A DNA stretch of 64,000 bases, taken from the NCBI RefSeq assembly GCF_001320245.1, contig NZ_BCBA01000053.1:1-64000 (forward strand), given 5' to 3'. The DNA is from Pseudomonas sp. NBRC 111124. GTDB lineage: Bacteria > Pseudomonadota > Gammaproteobacteria > Pseudomonadales > Pseudomonadaceae. The notes below the pieces were generated by a model. It saw only the letters and a program-made list of their open reading frames with translations, did not search any database and was not told the DNA's origin. Shown here one piece after another: positions 8,546-18,933 of the stretch; position 1 is the stretch's first letter, and each line of letters begins with the position of its first letter. Made by a program: the position numbers and the translations under genes.

Positions 8546-10507
8546 CTAAGGCTGCAGCGCCTGTGCCGCAGTGCTCTGGCCAAGCCGTTCGTCATAGCGC
8601 AACAGGCGCCCGGCGTTGGTCAGCACCAGCAGCGTGCTGAGGTTGTGCAGCAGCGCGGCGATCATGGCCCCCGCCGCGCCCAGCAGGCCGAACGCGGCGG
8701 CGACGACAATCGCCAAGGTCCAGCCCAGGCCGATCAACACATTCACCTGGAGTGTGCGACGGCACTGGCGGCTGAGGCGGATGCAGGTGGCCAGGCGCCG
8801 CAGGTCGCCGTTGATCAGCACGATATCCGCCGCGGCCAGGGCGATGTCGGCACCGTTGGCGCCCATTGCCACGCCCACCACGCCAGCCTTCAGGGCCAGG
8901 GAGTCATTGATGCCATCGCCCACCACCAGCGGGCGGAAGCCCAGCTGCAGTTCCTGGTTGACGTGGTGCATCTTGTCTTCCGGAAGGGCTTGCGCCACCA
9001 CGCGGGTCATGCCGACCTGCTCGGCAATGGCCTCTGCTACACGGCTGCGGTCACCGGTCAGCAACAACTGACGCTGCAGGCCGAGCTCGCGCAACTGCTG
9101 CATGGCCTCGGCAGATTCTGCGCGCACGTTGTCGGCCAGCAGCAGCCAGGCTAGGAACTGGCCGTTCAGGGCCAGGCCGGCAATCGGGCCGTCGTGCTCG
9201 GGCACCGGCGGCACTTGCATGCCCAGCTGGCCGAACAGCTCCGGGCGGCCAAGTGCCGCTTCACCTTCGGCCGTCTGCGCCACCACACCAAAGCCCTGGC
9301 GTTCGTGGATGTCCAGCAGTGCCAGATGCTGCTCATGGGGCACCAGCGCCGCGAGTGCCCGGCTGACCGGGTGGCTGCTGGCGGCGCCGAGGCTGGCCGC
9401 GAGATTGACGATTTCGGCCTGGGGCACTGCCGGCGCAATGCCGACCACGCTGCGCAGGCGCAGGTCGCCGTAGGTCAGCGTGCCGGTCTTGTCGATCACC
9501 AATGAAGACAGGTCGGCCAGCTCCTCGAGGAAGGCCGAACCGCGAATCAGGATGCCATGCCGGGCTGCGACGGCAATCCCCGCCACCGCCGTCGCCGGCG
9601 CCGACAGCACCAGGGCGCACGGGCAGGCCGCCACCAACACGGCCAGCATGGCCTGGGCGTCGCGGGTGATGAACCAGGTCACGGCGGCAATCAGCAGGAC
9701 CAGCACCAGGTAGCGCCCGGCATGGCGTTCCAGCAGCCGGGTGATCGGCGGTTTGGCTTGCTCGGCGCGCTGCATCAGGGCGATGACCTTGCCCAGGGTC
9801 GAGTCATCACCGACCCGGGTAACCTCCACCCGCAGCAGACCGTCGAGGTTGATCGAGCCACCATGGATGTCCATGCCATTGGCCACTTCCAGCGGCACCG
9901 CTTCGCCGGTGATCGGCGCGGTATCGAGGCTGGCCTGGCCCTGCAGGACTCGGCCGTCGGCGGGCACACGGTCACCGGCGCGCACCTCGACTTGGTCGCC
10001 CGGTTTGAGGCTGGCGTTATCGACCTCACGCACCTGGCCATCAGCGTCGATCAACCGCGCATGGCTGCGGGTCAATTGCCCCAGTGCGGCAATCGCCTCT
10101 TGCGAACCCAGCACGCTGCGTTCTTCGAGCATGTGGCCAAAAATCATGATGATCGGCAGCAGTGCCGCAGTGGCCAAGTCGCCAGTGGCCCAGGCGCCCA
10201 GCATGGCCAGGGCGATGAGCTGATCGGTAAGGCCATGCAGGCTGGGGTGCAGCAGGCTGTACCAGGCCGAGCGCAATACCGGAACGGCCACCAGCAGCGA
10301 GGCACCGCCCAGCAGCAATTGACTGACCCCCTCCTGGGTCGGTGCCAGCCAGCGCCAGGCCAGCCCCAGCGCCAGCAACCCGAGGGCCAGCATCGCCAGG
10401 CTCAACTGGCGTGCAGCAGTACGCTGCTCGGCCTGGGACAGCAGGCCGGACGTAAGGTGGGTATGGGCATGGTGATGATGCGCGTGACCACAATGATGGG
10501 TACTCAT
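8546..10507 (-). CDS. P1B-type heavy-metal translocating ATPase with His-rich N-terminus
   Basis: This encodes 653 residues. The first 17 hold nine His and one Cys (MSTHHCGHAHHHHAHTH); there is no ferredoxin-like HMA domain. P-type landmarks are TGE at 200-202, the TM6 metal-site motif CPC at 295-297, phosphorylation Asp-339 in DKTGTLT, the P1B-specific His-Pro at 379-380 and GDGIND at 530-535. TM8 reads HNLST around 621-625, where zinc pumps have an Asp-Thr-Gly and copper pumps M-x-x-S-S. The metal therefore cannot be assigned to Zn/Cd or Cu by signature; the CPC plus HN..S/T pattern is closer to CtpC-like or P1B-4-like pumps as I recall them. It is the last gene of a four-gene operon with three SPFH proteins, 37 bases after the preceding stop. 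Confidence 0.93.
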   Translation of the reverse strand: MSTHHCGHAHHHHAHTHLTSGLLSQAEQRTAARQLSLAMLALGLLALGLAWRWLAPTQEGVSQLLLGGASLLVAVPVLRSAWYSLLHPSLHGLTDQLIALAMLGAWATGDLATAALLPIIMIFGHMLEERSVLGSQEAIAALGQLTRSHARLIDADGQVREVDNASLKPGDQVEVRAGDRVPADGRVLQGQASLDTAPITGEAVPLEVANGMDIHGGSINLDGLLRVEVTRVGDDSTLGKVIALMQRAEQAKPPITRLLERHAGRYLVLVLLIAAVTWFITRDAQAMLAVLVAACPCALVLSAPATAVAGIAVAARHGILIRGSAFLEELADLSSLVIDKTGTLTYGDLRLRSVVGIAPAVPQAEIVNLAASLGAASSHPVSRALAALVPHEQHLALLDIHERQGFGVVAQTAEGEAALGRPELFGQLGMQVPPVPEHDGPIAGLALNGQFLAWLLLADNVRAESAEAMQQLRELGLQRQLLLTGDRSRVAEAIAEQVGMTRVVAQALPEDKMHHVNQELQLGFRPLVVGDGINDSLALKAGVVGVAMGANGADIALAAADIVLINGDLRRLATCIRLSRQCRRTLQVNVLIGLGWTLAIVVAAAFGLLGAAGAMIAALLHNLSTLLVLTNAGRLLRYDERLGQSTAAQALQP

Positions 10508-10544
10508 CGCGAGCAGCTCCAGAAAGGGGAAAAAGGCGGGGTGC

Positions 10545-11571
10545 TCATTGTGTCGGCCCCTGCAGAATCATGTGCCCGGCGTCATCCTTGTTGACGGTGG
10601 TGACCGACCCGGCGCGCGCCAGTATCGCTGGCACCCGCTCACGGTAGAGGCGCAGCAGCAACTGCGGATCCTGTTGCTGGCTCAGGCCAACGATGGTCGC
10701 GGTAGCGGCCTGGGCACGGGACAGCCGCTCGCTGGCTTCGGCCTCGGCCACTTGCACGGTACGGTCGGCGGCCTGGGTGGCCTGCTGCAGTTGCCGAGCG
10801 GCCTCGTTATGGGCCTTGGCCACGGCCTGTTCAGCCTGCTGGCTGGCGGTGAGCACGGCGTTGAACGCGCTGACGGCCGACCATGGCAACGACGACTGGA
10901 TGTCGACCCGCACCACCTCGATCCCCAGGCTGGCGCCCGCCGAACCCAGCCGCGCCAGGCTACCGTTGATGCCCTGCTGCAGGTCGCCACGCAGCCGCTC
11001 ACGCTGGTCAGCAAGCCCGGCATCACCACCCACCAGTTCCGGGCGCGCGACCAGGATCGCATCCATGTCGCGCGAGGCGCAGATCTGCACGGCGTTGCGT
11101 TCCACCAGGCGGTCCAGCGCGGGTTGCACATGCTGCCCTTGGCGCGCGTAGGCGTAAGGGTCACTCACGGTATAGAACACTCGCACGTCCAGCTGCACGG
11201 CCCCGGCATCCCCGGTCAACAGATAGCCGGAGCCTGCCGTGGCATCGCTGGCCAGCGTGCCGTCCTTGTCGGACTTTTGCGCAAGTTCCGAGCGCAGCAG
11301 CAACGACACCCGGCGTTCGGTCACCCGCGCTGCCGAGGGCAGCATCACCACCTGCTCGAAGGGCTCAGGCCAGGCCAGCAGCAAGCCTGCGTTCTGGATG
11401 CGTTCCTCGGCACCCAGGCGCAAGACCACCGCGCGGTTTTCCGGGCCTATCTGCCGCACATTGCCGAACAGCCAACCCACCGCCGCCAGCAACGCCACGG
11501 CGTACAGTGCCAGGAAGCCGATGCGCCCCGCCTGCAGCCAAGGCCCGGCAGGCAGCCTGGCCACCAACTGC

Positions 11572-11585
<14 letters not shown>
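10545..11585 (-). CDS. SPFH-domain membrane protein, HflC-like (third gene of operon)
   Basis: This encodes 346 residues from ATG 11585. One N-terminal transmembrane helix (FLALYAVALLAAVGWLFG) is followed by an SPFH/band-7 domain (IGPENRAVVLRLGA... GLLLAWPEPFEQVVMLP). A helical, Ala/Gln/Glu-rich segment follows (residues about 235-300: SQQAEQAVAKAHNEAARQLQ), typical of the oligomer-forming coiled coil of HflK/HflC and prohibitins. The start overlaps the previous SPFH gene by 14 bases, so translation is probably coupled. Classic HflK/HflC cage FtsH at the membrane. These paralogues instead travel with a metal ATPase, and that partnership is inferred only from context. Confidence 0.88.
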
Positions 11586-12605
<1,020 letters not shown>

Positions 12606-12609
<4 letters not shown>

Positions 12610-14585
12610 GGGTTACGCTCCTGGGTACGGCCGGATGCGGGTTTCGGCTGCGAAGGGTCAATGGGCGCTGCATAGCTGCGCAGGTCCAGGGTCGGTGCCT
12701 GGTTCGCCGTCAGGCGGTGATCGATGATCAGGCTGTTCGCCTGCGCCATGCCTTGGGTCAGCCGCTCCAGGTACTGTTCGAGGATGAACGCCTGGCCGGC
12801 GTGCTGCCAGCCGGTGTGTTCGGCATCGAAGCGCAGTGACGCGGTATCGGCTTTGGTCTGGATTTCATGGGCTGCGGCAGTGGCCTTGTCGGTCACGCTG
12901 GTGGCGTTCTGCCTGGCCTCGGCCACCTTCAGCGTGGCCTGCCCACGGTCACGGGCGACCAGTGCCTGGGCGGTGATCTGCGCCGCCTGCACGGCATGGT
13001 AGGCATTGGCCGCACCGGCTGGCGGGTGGATCGCCTCTACCGAGGTCGCCAGCAGCTCCACCCCGGTCTCCATGCGGTCCAGGTCAGCCTGCACCGCCCG
13101 GCCGATGTCACGGCCCAGCGCGGCACGTTCGGCACCCAGCAGCCCATCCAGCGAGCGGACGGCAAAATCGTGCACCAGCACGCGGTTGGCAATGCTGCGC
13201 AAGAGCTGTTCGACGTCCGCCGTGTGATAGGCGCACGCCAGCGCGGCCGCATCGCTCAGGCCGATACGGTAGATGAAGCGCACGTCCATGTTGACGATCT
13301 GGAACCCTTGGCGCCCGCCATCGGTACCGGCAATCACCTGCGAGTTCTCGCTCAGGTGGGTGGCATCCCACAGCCGGTTGGCGGTTGTTGGTGGCGCACC
13401 GTCGGCAGCTGCCAAGGGTTCGCTGCCCCCCTGGGCAGTGGTGGTCGCCAATTCATGGATAATGCTGTTGTCCACCCACAGCACCTTGCCAAAGGGCCAG
13501 GGCAAGCCGACGTGAAGGCCCGGCGGATACACCGCCAGCGGATTGCCAAAGCGTTCGTAGACCGCACGATTACTGGTGGGCACCTCGACGACGCCGGTCA
13601 GCAACCAGCCGACCAGCGCCACCAGCGCTGCCACCGGCAGGAATGCCCGCCGCATGAAGGCGAATGCCCATACCTGGCGCAGGTCGATGCCCAGGCGCTG
13701 GTGCAGCTCGTCCTGCAGCACGGCCAAAGGCCGCGGCGGCCATTGCAGGAAGTCACCCACCAGGCTGCGCGCCACCAGCGCCGGCTCTTCAGCCGGGCGC
13801 GAGGGGCGGAACATCGCCAGCACGGCGCGTGTCAGCAGTTCGAGCGCTGCCAGGCCAGGCAACACGCCGATCAGCACCGCCAGCCGAGCCGGCCACAGCC
13901 GTTCGCCGTCCACGCACACCAGGCAGGCGATGGTCAGCACCTGCACGGCGATGGCCAGCCGCAACGTCGCGGCAAGCGCGCCGGCTTCGGGCCAGGTCGC
14001 CTCGTTTTCAGCCATCAGGTGGCGTTCGAGCACGACCAGGCTGAAGGCAAAAACGGCCAGCAGGCCGATGGCAACCCAAGTCACCTGCCCTGCCACCGTC
14101 GGGGTCGGCAGGTCAAAGCGCCAAGCGCCCCTGACCAGCAGCAGTGACAGGCCCGCCAGGCCTACCAGCCAAGGGGTCTCCGGGCCTAGTCTGTGCCATT
14201 GCCGCCGGCAAGCATCGGCGACCTGCTGGCACCAGTGGTCGAAACGGCTGAGCGACTCAGGCTCGACTGTTTTGCCGGCAGCGCGCCAGAACAGCAACGG
14301 GACAGGCGCCTGGCCCATGGCCGTCGCACGCCAGCTGGCTACCCGCCAGGCCGATTGCGCGGCGCCTGCCACCAAGAGCAGCACGGCGCCATTGGTGGCG
14401 AGCAGGACCAGCCAGTAGGAATCAGGGCTGAAGATACCGATCAGGCCTTGGATCACTGCCAGTAGTGCGGCAAGCGCCAGTGCCAGGTACATCAGCAGCA
14501 TTAGCTGGCGGGCATGAACCTTTGCCCGCTGAAAACGCGGGAAACCATCGAGGTCGGCGGCCTCAGTGTCTAGATCGACTCTCAT
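12606..14585 (-). CDS. Large HflK-like SPFH protein with multi-pass membrane N-terminus (first gene)
   Basis: This encodes 659 residues from ATG 14585 (GGAG five bases upstream). About 340 N-terminal residues carry six or more hydrophobic segments (for example LMYLALALAALLAVIQGL and WVAIGLLAVFAFSLVVLE) and are not part of classical HflK. The C-terminal part has a further helix (FLPVAALVALVGWLLTGV) and an SPFH domain (VPTSNRAVYERFGNP, PPGLHVGLPWPFGKV), then an Ala-rich coiled coil (VARDRGQATLKVAEARQNAT). The stop overlaps the GTG of the next SPFH gene by four bases. It leads the operon, and an inverted repeat lies 85-107 bases upstream of its start. Function is unknown; membrane scaffold formation is inferred from the SPFH fold. 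Confidence 0.88.
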
Positions 14586-14669
14586 TAAGACTCCAGGAAA
14601 TACCAGGCATTGCGCGTCTTGAGCCGAAGGAACTGATGGCCTTGAGGGACGAGCGGCGTAACGTTATAA

Positions 14670-14692
14670 CGACAAAGGTAAAAAATTTGTCG
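14670..14692. promoter_or_regulatory. Inverted repeat in the promoter region of the SPFH/P1B operon
   Basis: CGACAAA and TTTGTCG are perfect 7-bp arms separated by nine AT-rich bases, 85 bases upstream of the first SPFH gene and beside TTATAA. The position and symmetry suit an operator. No regulator is adjacent. Confidence 0.4.
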
Positions 14693-14776
14693 CAAAACGT
14701 AAAATTGGCATTTGGGTCTTCAAGTGTAGGTCGGGAGGGATGCAGTGCCTATCAGATCGAGCGCCGCCCGCGCGGC

Positions 14777-14800
14777 GCTTCGCGGGTAAACCCGCTGCTC
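14777..14800. repeat. REP-like element
   Basis: CTTCGCGGGTAAACCCGCTG has the P. putida REP core, a GCGGG/CCCGC imperfect palindrome. It abuts the stop codon of the SDR gene and may help stabilise or end that transcript. Confidence 0.7.
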
Positions 14801-15503
14801 AGACGCTTCGCGTCACACCGCCATCAACCTTGATGTTCTGCCCGGTGATGTAAGCAGCACCCTCACTGGCCAGGAAAGCGATGGTCGCCGCAATCTCCTC
14901 ACTGGTGCCATAGCGCTTGAGCGGTACGCTGTCGCGGCGCTGCTCGGTAGCCGGCAAGCTGTCGATCCAGCCCGGCAGCACATTATTGATGCGCACATTA
15001 TCGCCAGCAAAATTGTCGGCGAAGATCTTGGTAAAGGCCGCCAGCCCCGAACGGAACACCGCTGATGTGGGGAACAGGTCAACAGGCTCGAACGCCCAGG
15101 CGGTGGAAATGTTGATGATCACCCCGCCCTTCTGTTTTTGCATGTAAGGCGTCACCAGCCGCGTCGGGCGGATGACATTGAGCAGGTAGGTGTCCATGCC
15201 CTTGTGCCAGTCTTCATCGCTGATTTCCAGGATCGGCGCGCGCGGGCCGTGGCCGGCGCTGTTGACCAGCACGTCGATGCGCCCCCATTTTTCGACCACG
15301 GCATCCACCAGCCGCTGCAGGTCTGCGACCGACTGGTTGCTGCCGGTGATGCCGATGCCGCCAAGTTCGGCTGCCAGCGCCTCGCCCTTGCCCGAAGACG
15401 ACAAGATGCCGACCTTGAAACCGTCAGCTGCCAACCGACGCGCCGCTGCCGCCCCCATGCCGCTGCCACCGGCGGTGATGATTGCCACTTTTTCTACAGA
15501 CAT
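14799..15503 (-). CDS. SDR-family oxidoreductase with atypical active site
   Basis: This encodes 234 residues from ATG 15503 (GGAGG four bases upstream). The Rossmann fold is clear: TAGGSGMGAAAA at 10-21 for NAD(P) binding, NSAGHG at 81-86, catalytic-position Ser-133 in INIST, and the C-terminal GQNIKVDGG. The usual Tyr-x-x-x-Lys pair is missing. Aligning FPTSAVFRSGLAAFTK with the normal YSASKAAL block puts Ser-147 at the Tyr position and Arg-151 at the Lys position. Either the enzyme uses other residues or it is not a standard dehydrogenase. It lies downstream of a LysR gene on the same strand, about 100 bases away. The substrate is unknown. Confidence 0.88.
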   Translation of the reverse strand: MSVEKVAIITAGGSGMGAAAARRLAADGFKVGILSSSGKGEALAAELGGIGITGSNQSVADLQRLVDAVVEKWGRIDVLVNSAGHGPRAPILEISDEDWHKGMDTYLLNVIRPTRLVTPYMQKQKGGVIINISTAWAFEPVDLFPTSAVFRSGLAAFTKIFADNFAGDNVRINNVLPGWIDSLPATEQRRDSVPLKRYGTSEEIAATIAFLASEGAAYITGQNIKVDGGVTRSV

Positions 15504-15604
15504 GTTGCCTCCTTCGGTCATGAAACTGCGCGGTTGCGAGTTACATCACACTAGCAGCCAGCACCTGGGCGAGGGAGGCAGGCGAAGCTTGCCAAGCCAG
15601 TAGA

Positions 15605-16498
15605 TTATCTTTCGCCTACCTGACCTTTGAGCCATGCTCTGACGAGGCCCAGTGCTGGTGCCTCTTGCGCCTTGCGTGGCCATACCAGGTAGAACGCTTT
15701 GTCCAGTTTCAGCTGCTCGGGGAACACCTGCTGCAGCCTGCCAGCGGCAATGTCGTCCTTGACGAAGGCGTAGCTGGCAAGGGTGATGCCCTGCCCGCCT
15801 GCGGCGGCGTCGATGGCCAGCGATGCCTGGTTGAAGCGCACATTCTTCGCGGTCGGTTTCGGATGCCCGGGGAACAAGGCCGCCGTGAACTGCGGCCAGA
15901 AGTTGTGCCCATCGTGCAAGGCGACGAACCTCTGCAAGGCGGCAAAGCTCTCTGGCGCGCCCACCTCGGCCAGCAATGCCGGGCTCGCCACCGCGACGAT
16001 TCGTTGCTCCATCAGCAACTCGGCGTTCAACCCGCCAGCGAACGGGGGCTGACCATAGCGCACCGCGATATCGACGCCATCGGTTTGAAAATGCGAGAGA
16101 CGGTCGGTGGCCAGCAGGCGCAGGTCGATGTCGGGGTGGGCCTCGGCGAAGTGGCCGAGCCGTGGAATCAGCCACTTCGACGCAAAAGTAGGCGTCACGC
16201 TGACCGTCAGCTGTGACGGCGCCGGGCACAGCAATCGGGTGGCCTCGTCGATCATCAGCAGGGCGCTGCGGATACTCGCCGCATAGCCACGCCCGGCATC
16301 GGTCAGGCCAACGCCCCGTGGCAGGCGCTCGAACAGGCGCACCTGCAGGCTGGCTTCCAGCCCGCGCACCTGCTGGGCGACGGCCGCCTGTGTCACGCCC
16401 AGCTCCTCGGCAGCCAGGCGGAAGTTAAGCTGACGCGCCACCACCTCGAACACACGCAGGGCATTGAGTGACGGCAAACCGGGGAAACCTGCAGGCAT
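15605..16498 (-). CDS. LysR-family regulator, GcvA-like
   Basis: This encodes 297 residues from ATG 16498 (MPAGFPGLPSLNALRVFEVV). The N-terminal winged helix (RLAAEELGVTQAAVAQQVRGLE) is followed by a periplasmic-binding-protein-like effector domain. The opening LPSLNALRVFEVVARQLNF and VTQAAVAQQVR are typical of the GcvA branch. It lies 101 bases upstream of the SDR gene on the same strand and may control it, though most LysR targets are divergent. The effector is unknown. Confidence 0.9.
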   Translation of the reverse strand: MPAGFPGLPSLNALRVFEVVARQLNFRLAAEELGVTQAAVAQQVRGLEASLQVRLFERLPRGVGLTDAGRGYAASIRSALLMIDEATRLLCPAPSQLTVSVTPTFASKWLIPRLGHFAEAHPDIDLRLLATDRLSHFQTDGVDIAVRYGQPPFAGGLNAELLMEQRIVAVASPALLAEVGAPESFAALQRFVALHDGHNFWPQFTAALFPGHPKPTAKNVRFNQASLAIDAAAGGQGITLASYAFVKDDIAAGRLQQVFPEQLKLDKAFYLVWPRKAQEAPALGLVRAWLKGQVGER

Positions 16499-16624
16499 GG
16501 GAATGGAATTTCTATCGGCTAGAACTGCCGAGGCTACCGCCATCGACCCGGGTTTGGAAGCAGTGCCAATCGATGATCCCTCGCAAAGGCCCCGACTAGG
16601 GGTATTCTCCCCCCGGGGCTGGGT

Positions 16625-16723
16625 TCAGGGTTTGCTGCGCCAATACAGCGTGAGCGCCACCATATCCACGGCCAGCACGATCGCGACGACGAGGAACATG
16701 AAGCAGTGATCTTCAACAAGCAT
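16625..16723 (-). CDS. Possible 32-residue single-span membrane peptide
   Basis: An ORF reads MLVEDHCFMFLVVAIVLAVD then MVALTLYWRSKP and stop. AGGGGA sits seven bases before the ATG, a good ribosome binding site. The product has a short acidic head, one hydrophobic span of about 18-20 residues and a Lys/Arg-containing tail, the usual layout of bacterial small membrane proteins. It lies alone in the 301-base gap 16499-16799 between two LysR genes. No homology check was possible, so it could be chance. Confidence 0.5.
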   Translation of the reverse strand: MLVEDHCFMFLVVAIVLAVDMVALTLYWRSKP

Positions 16724-16799
16724 TGGTGTATCCCCTGCTGGTCGCTTCATCAGCATTGCGAGCAATTCCTGTTCCAATGGCACTCAACAGGAGATACGC

Positions 16800-17732
16800 A
16801 TGTTTTCATCTGAACGGCTGAAGGGGCTCGACGTGTTCGTCGCCGTCGCTGACCTGGGCAGTTTCACTGCCGCGGCCGAACGGCTGAACCTCACGGGATC
16901 TGCGGTGAGCAAGAGTGTGGCGCGCCTCGAGGAACGCCTGGGGATACGGCTGTTCAACCGTACCACCCGCACCCTGGCGCTGACCGAGGCGGGTATCACC
17001 TTCTACCGCACCTGCACTTCGGTACTGGCCGACCTGGAGCAAGTGGAACATGCGCTCAGCGCCGAGGGCGACGAGCCGCACGGCAAGGTACGGATAGATC
17101 TGCCAGCTTCGTATGGCCGCTTGCATGTACTGCCGCTGATCCTGGAGTTCATCCACCAGCATCCGCTGCTGCAACCGCACATCTCGTTTACCGACCGTTT
17201 TATCGACCCGCTGCATGAAGGCATCGACATTGTCGTGCGCATCGGCGGCCCCGATGCCTGGCCAGCCAGCCTGGGCCACCAGTATTTCGGCGCCCAGCGC
17301 CTGATCTTCTGCGCCGCACCCGGCTACCTGGCCCAGCACGGTGCCCCGCAAAGCGAGCGTGATCTCGATCAGCATCACTGTGTCGGCTATGGGCATGGCG
17401 ACGGCCAGGTCAGTCCGTGGTTCTTCAAAGGCCGCCAACCGGGGGAGATGGAGCGGCGTACGCCGCAGGCGCGCATCGCCGTCGGTGATGGCGAGGGCGA
17501 AGTGGCCGCTGTGCTCGCCGGGCATGGCATCGGCCAGTTACCGACTTGGCTGACCCAGCGGCACCTCGACCAGGGCACACTGGTCGAGGTGCTGCCTGAG
17601 CTGGCAACGGACGGCCTGCCCATGAACCTGGTCTGGCTGAAGAGCCGCGAGAACCAACCCAAGGTCCGCGCCTTGCTGGACTATTTGCTGCCACGGCTGA
17701 CGCCCCATGGCAGCCAGCCTGCCAACAGCTGA
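16800..17732 (+). CDS. LysR-family transcriptional regulator
   Basis: This encodes 310 residues from ATG 16800, with AGGAG six bases upstream. The N-terminal helix-turn-helix reads SFTAAAERLNLTGSAVSKSVARLEERL, and the LysR effector domain fills the rest. VSKSVARLE.RLG..LFNRTTR is typical of the AaeR/DsdC-like branch that often controls a neighbouring exporter. The gene converges with an MFS transporter gene ten bases away, which is the likeliest local target, though the arrangement is tail to tail. The effector is unknown. Confidence 0.92.
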   Translation: MFSSERLKGLDVFVAVADLGSFTAAAERLNLTGSAVSKSVARLEERLGIRLFNRTTRTLALTEAGITFYRTCTSVLADLEQVEHALSAEGDEPHGKVRIDLPASYGRLHVLPLILEFIHQHPLLQPHISFTDRFIDPLHEGIDIVVRIGGPDAWPASLGHQYFGAQRLIFCAAPGYLAQHGAPQSERDLDQHHCVGYGHGDGQVSPWFFKGRQPGEMERRTPQARIAVGDGEGEVAAVLAGHGIGQLPTWLTQRHLDQGTLVEVLPELATDGLPMNLVWLKSRENQPKVRALLDYLLPRLTPHGSQPANS

Positions 17733-17742
17733 GCGCCCTGCC

Positions 17743-18933
17743 CTAACGCCGAGGCGCGAGGTTGCCAACGACCAGCGCCAGCAGCAGCGCGAGCACCGCG
17801 ACGGCTGCGGCCACATACCCGAGGTAGCCGATGCCCAGGTTCGACAGGGTCATGCCGCCGACGATGGCGCCCACGCCAATGCCGGCATTGGCGGCCGAAA
17901 CATTACTGGTGCCCGCCAACGCCTGTGCGTGGCTGACCGAACGCATGACCCGCACCTGGCTGACCGGGTAAAGCGCCGTATTGGCGATGCCCCACAGCCC
18001 AAGCGCAACACAGAACAGCCAGCCAACTTGAGCCAGCGGAATAGCCGCAGCCATGCCCAGGGCAAGCAGCACGAGAAAGCCGATGGTGGCCTTGATCGGC
18101 GAATGGTCGACGGCCCTGCCACCGATCCAGTTACCCACCAGGCCAATCGCGCCAAAGCCCATCATCCACCAGCCGACATCGGCCGGGGCCACGCCCGCGA
18201 CACGTTCGAGGATGTCGGCCAGGTAGGTGTAGGCGATGAACATGGCACTGAACACCACCACCGAAAGCAGCACGTTGGCCAGGAAACAGGGTTCCTTGAA
18301 AATCCGTGCCTGCTTGAGGAAATCCACCTTGGCCGTGCGCGCAACGCTTGGCATGTAGACCCACATGGCCACCGCCATGATCAACGACAGCCCGGCGAGC
18401 AGCCAGAACGCCCCTCGCCAGCCGATCGCATTGGCCGCCACAGTACCCAGTGGAATACCCAGCAGCATGGCCGCCGAAATCCCCAGGTAAACCCTTGAAA
18501 CTGCCTGCCCCGCCCGCTGCGGCCCGGCCAGTTGCCCAGCGGTTTCACTGGCCGTGCCCCAGAACACCGGCAAGGCCAAGGCTGGCACCACGCGGGCCAC
18601 GGCAAGCAGCCAAAAGCTGTTCGAGGCGGCGGCAACGGCGTTGGCGACGGCGAACAGCAGCAAGATCCCGATGAACAGTTTTTTCCGCTCCAGGTGCGAC
18701 AGCGCTGCCGTCAGCGGCGGGCCGAAGATCATGACGGTGAAGGCGAACAGCGTCACCAGTTGCCCGGCGGCGGTGATCGAAATGTTCAGGTCCCTGGCAA
18801 GCGCGGGGAGCAGCCCCACGATGAGGAATTCGGTGGTAACGATGAGGAAGGCAGAAAAGGCCAGGATCGCGATGCTGATTCCTGCGCTTTTGGAGGGGGA
18901 AGCAACCTGCGCGGTTGTTTCGTAAGCAGACAT
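17743..18933 (-). CDS. MFS transporter, DHA1 family
   Basis: This encodes 396 residues with 12 predicted membrane helices. The DHA1 opening is visible (FLIVTTEFLIVGLLPALARDL), with motif-A-like LSHLERKKLFIG between TM2 and TM3. This pattern matches the AraJ/YdhP/PbuE drug or sugar efflux group in the inner membrane. CGGAG precedes the start at a normal distance. The gene lies tail to tail with the LysR gene at 16800. Export of a small toxic compound is likely but the substrate cannot be read. Confidence 0.9.
   Translation of the reverse strand: MSAYETTAQVASPSKSAGISIAILAFSAFLIVTTEFLIVGLLPALARDLNISITAAGQLVTLFAFTVMIFGPPLTAALSHLERKKLFIGILLLFAVANAVAAASNSFWLLAVARVVPALALPVFWGTASETAGQLAGPQRAGQAVSRVYLGISAAMLLGIPLGTVAANAIGWRGAFWLLAGLSLIMAVAMWVYMPSVARTAKVDFLKQARIFKEPCFLANVLLSVVVFSAMFIAYTYLADILERVAGVAPADVGWWMMGFGAIGLVGNWIGGRAVDHSPIKATIGFLVLLALGMAAAIPLAQVGWLFCVALGLWGIANTALYPVSQVRVMRSVSHAQALAGTSNVSAANAGIGVGAIVGGMTLSNLGIGYLGYVAAAVAVLALLLALVVGNLAPRR

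Noticed and set aside
16534..16719. 61-codon minus-strand frame upstream of the LysR gene
   Set aside because: Low-quality composition; the 32-residue frame at 16625-16723 has a better ribosome binding site and a membrane-like sequence.
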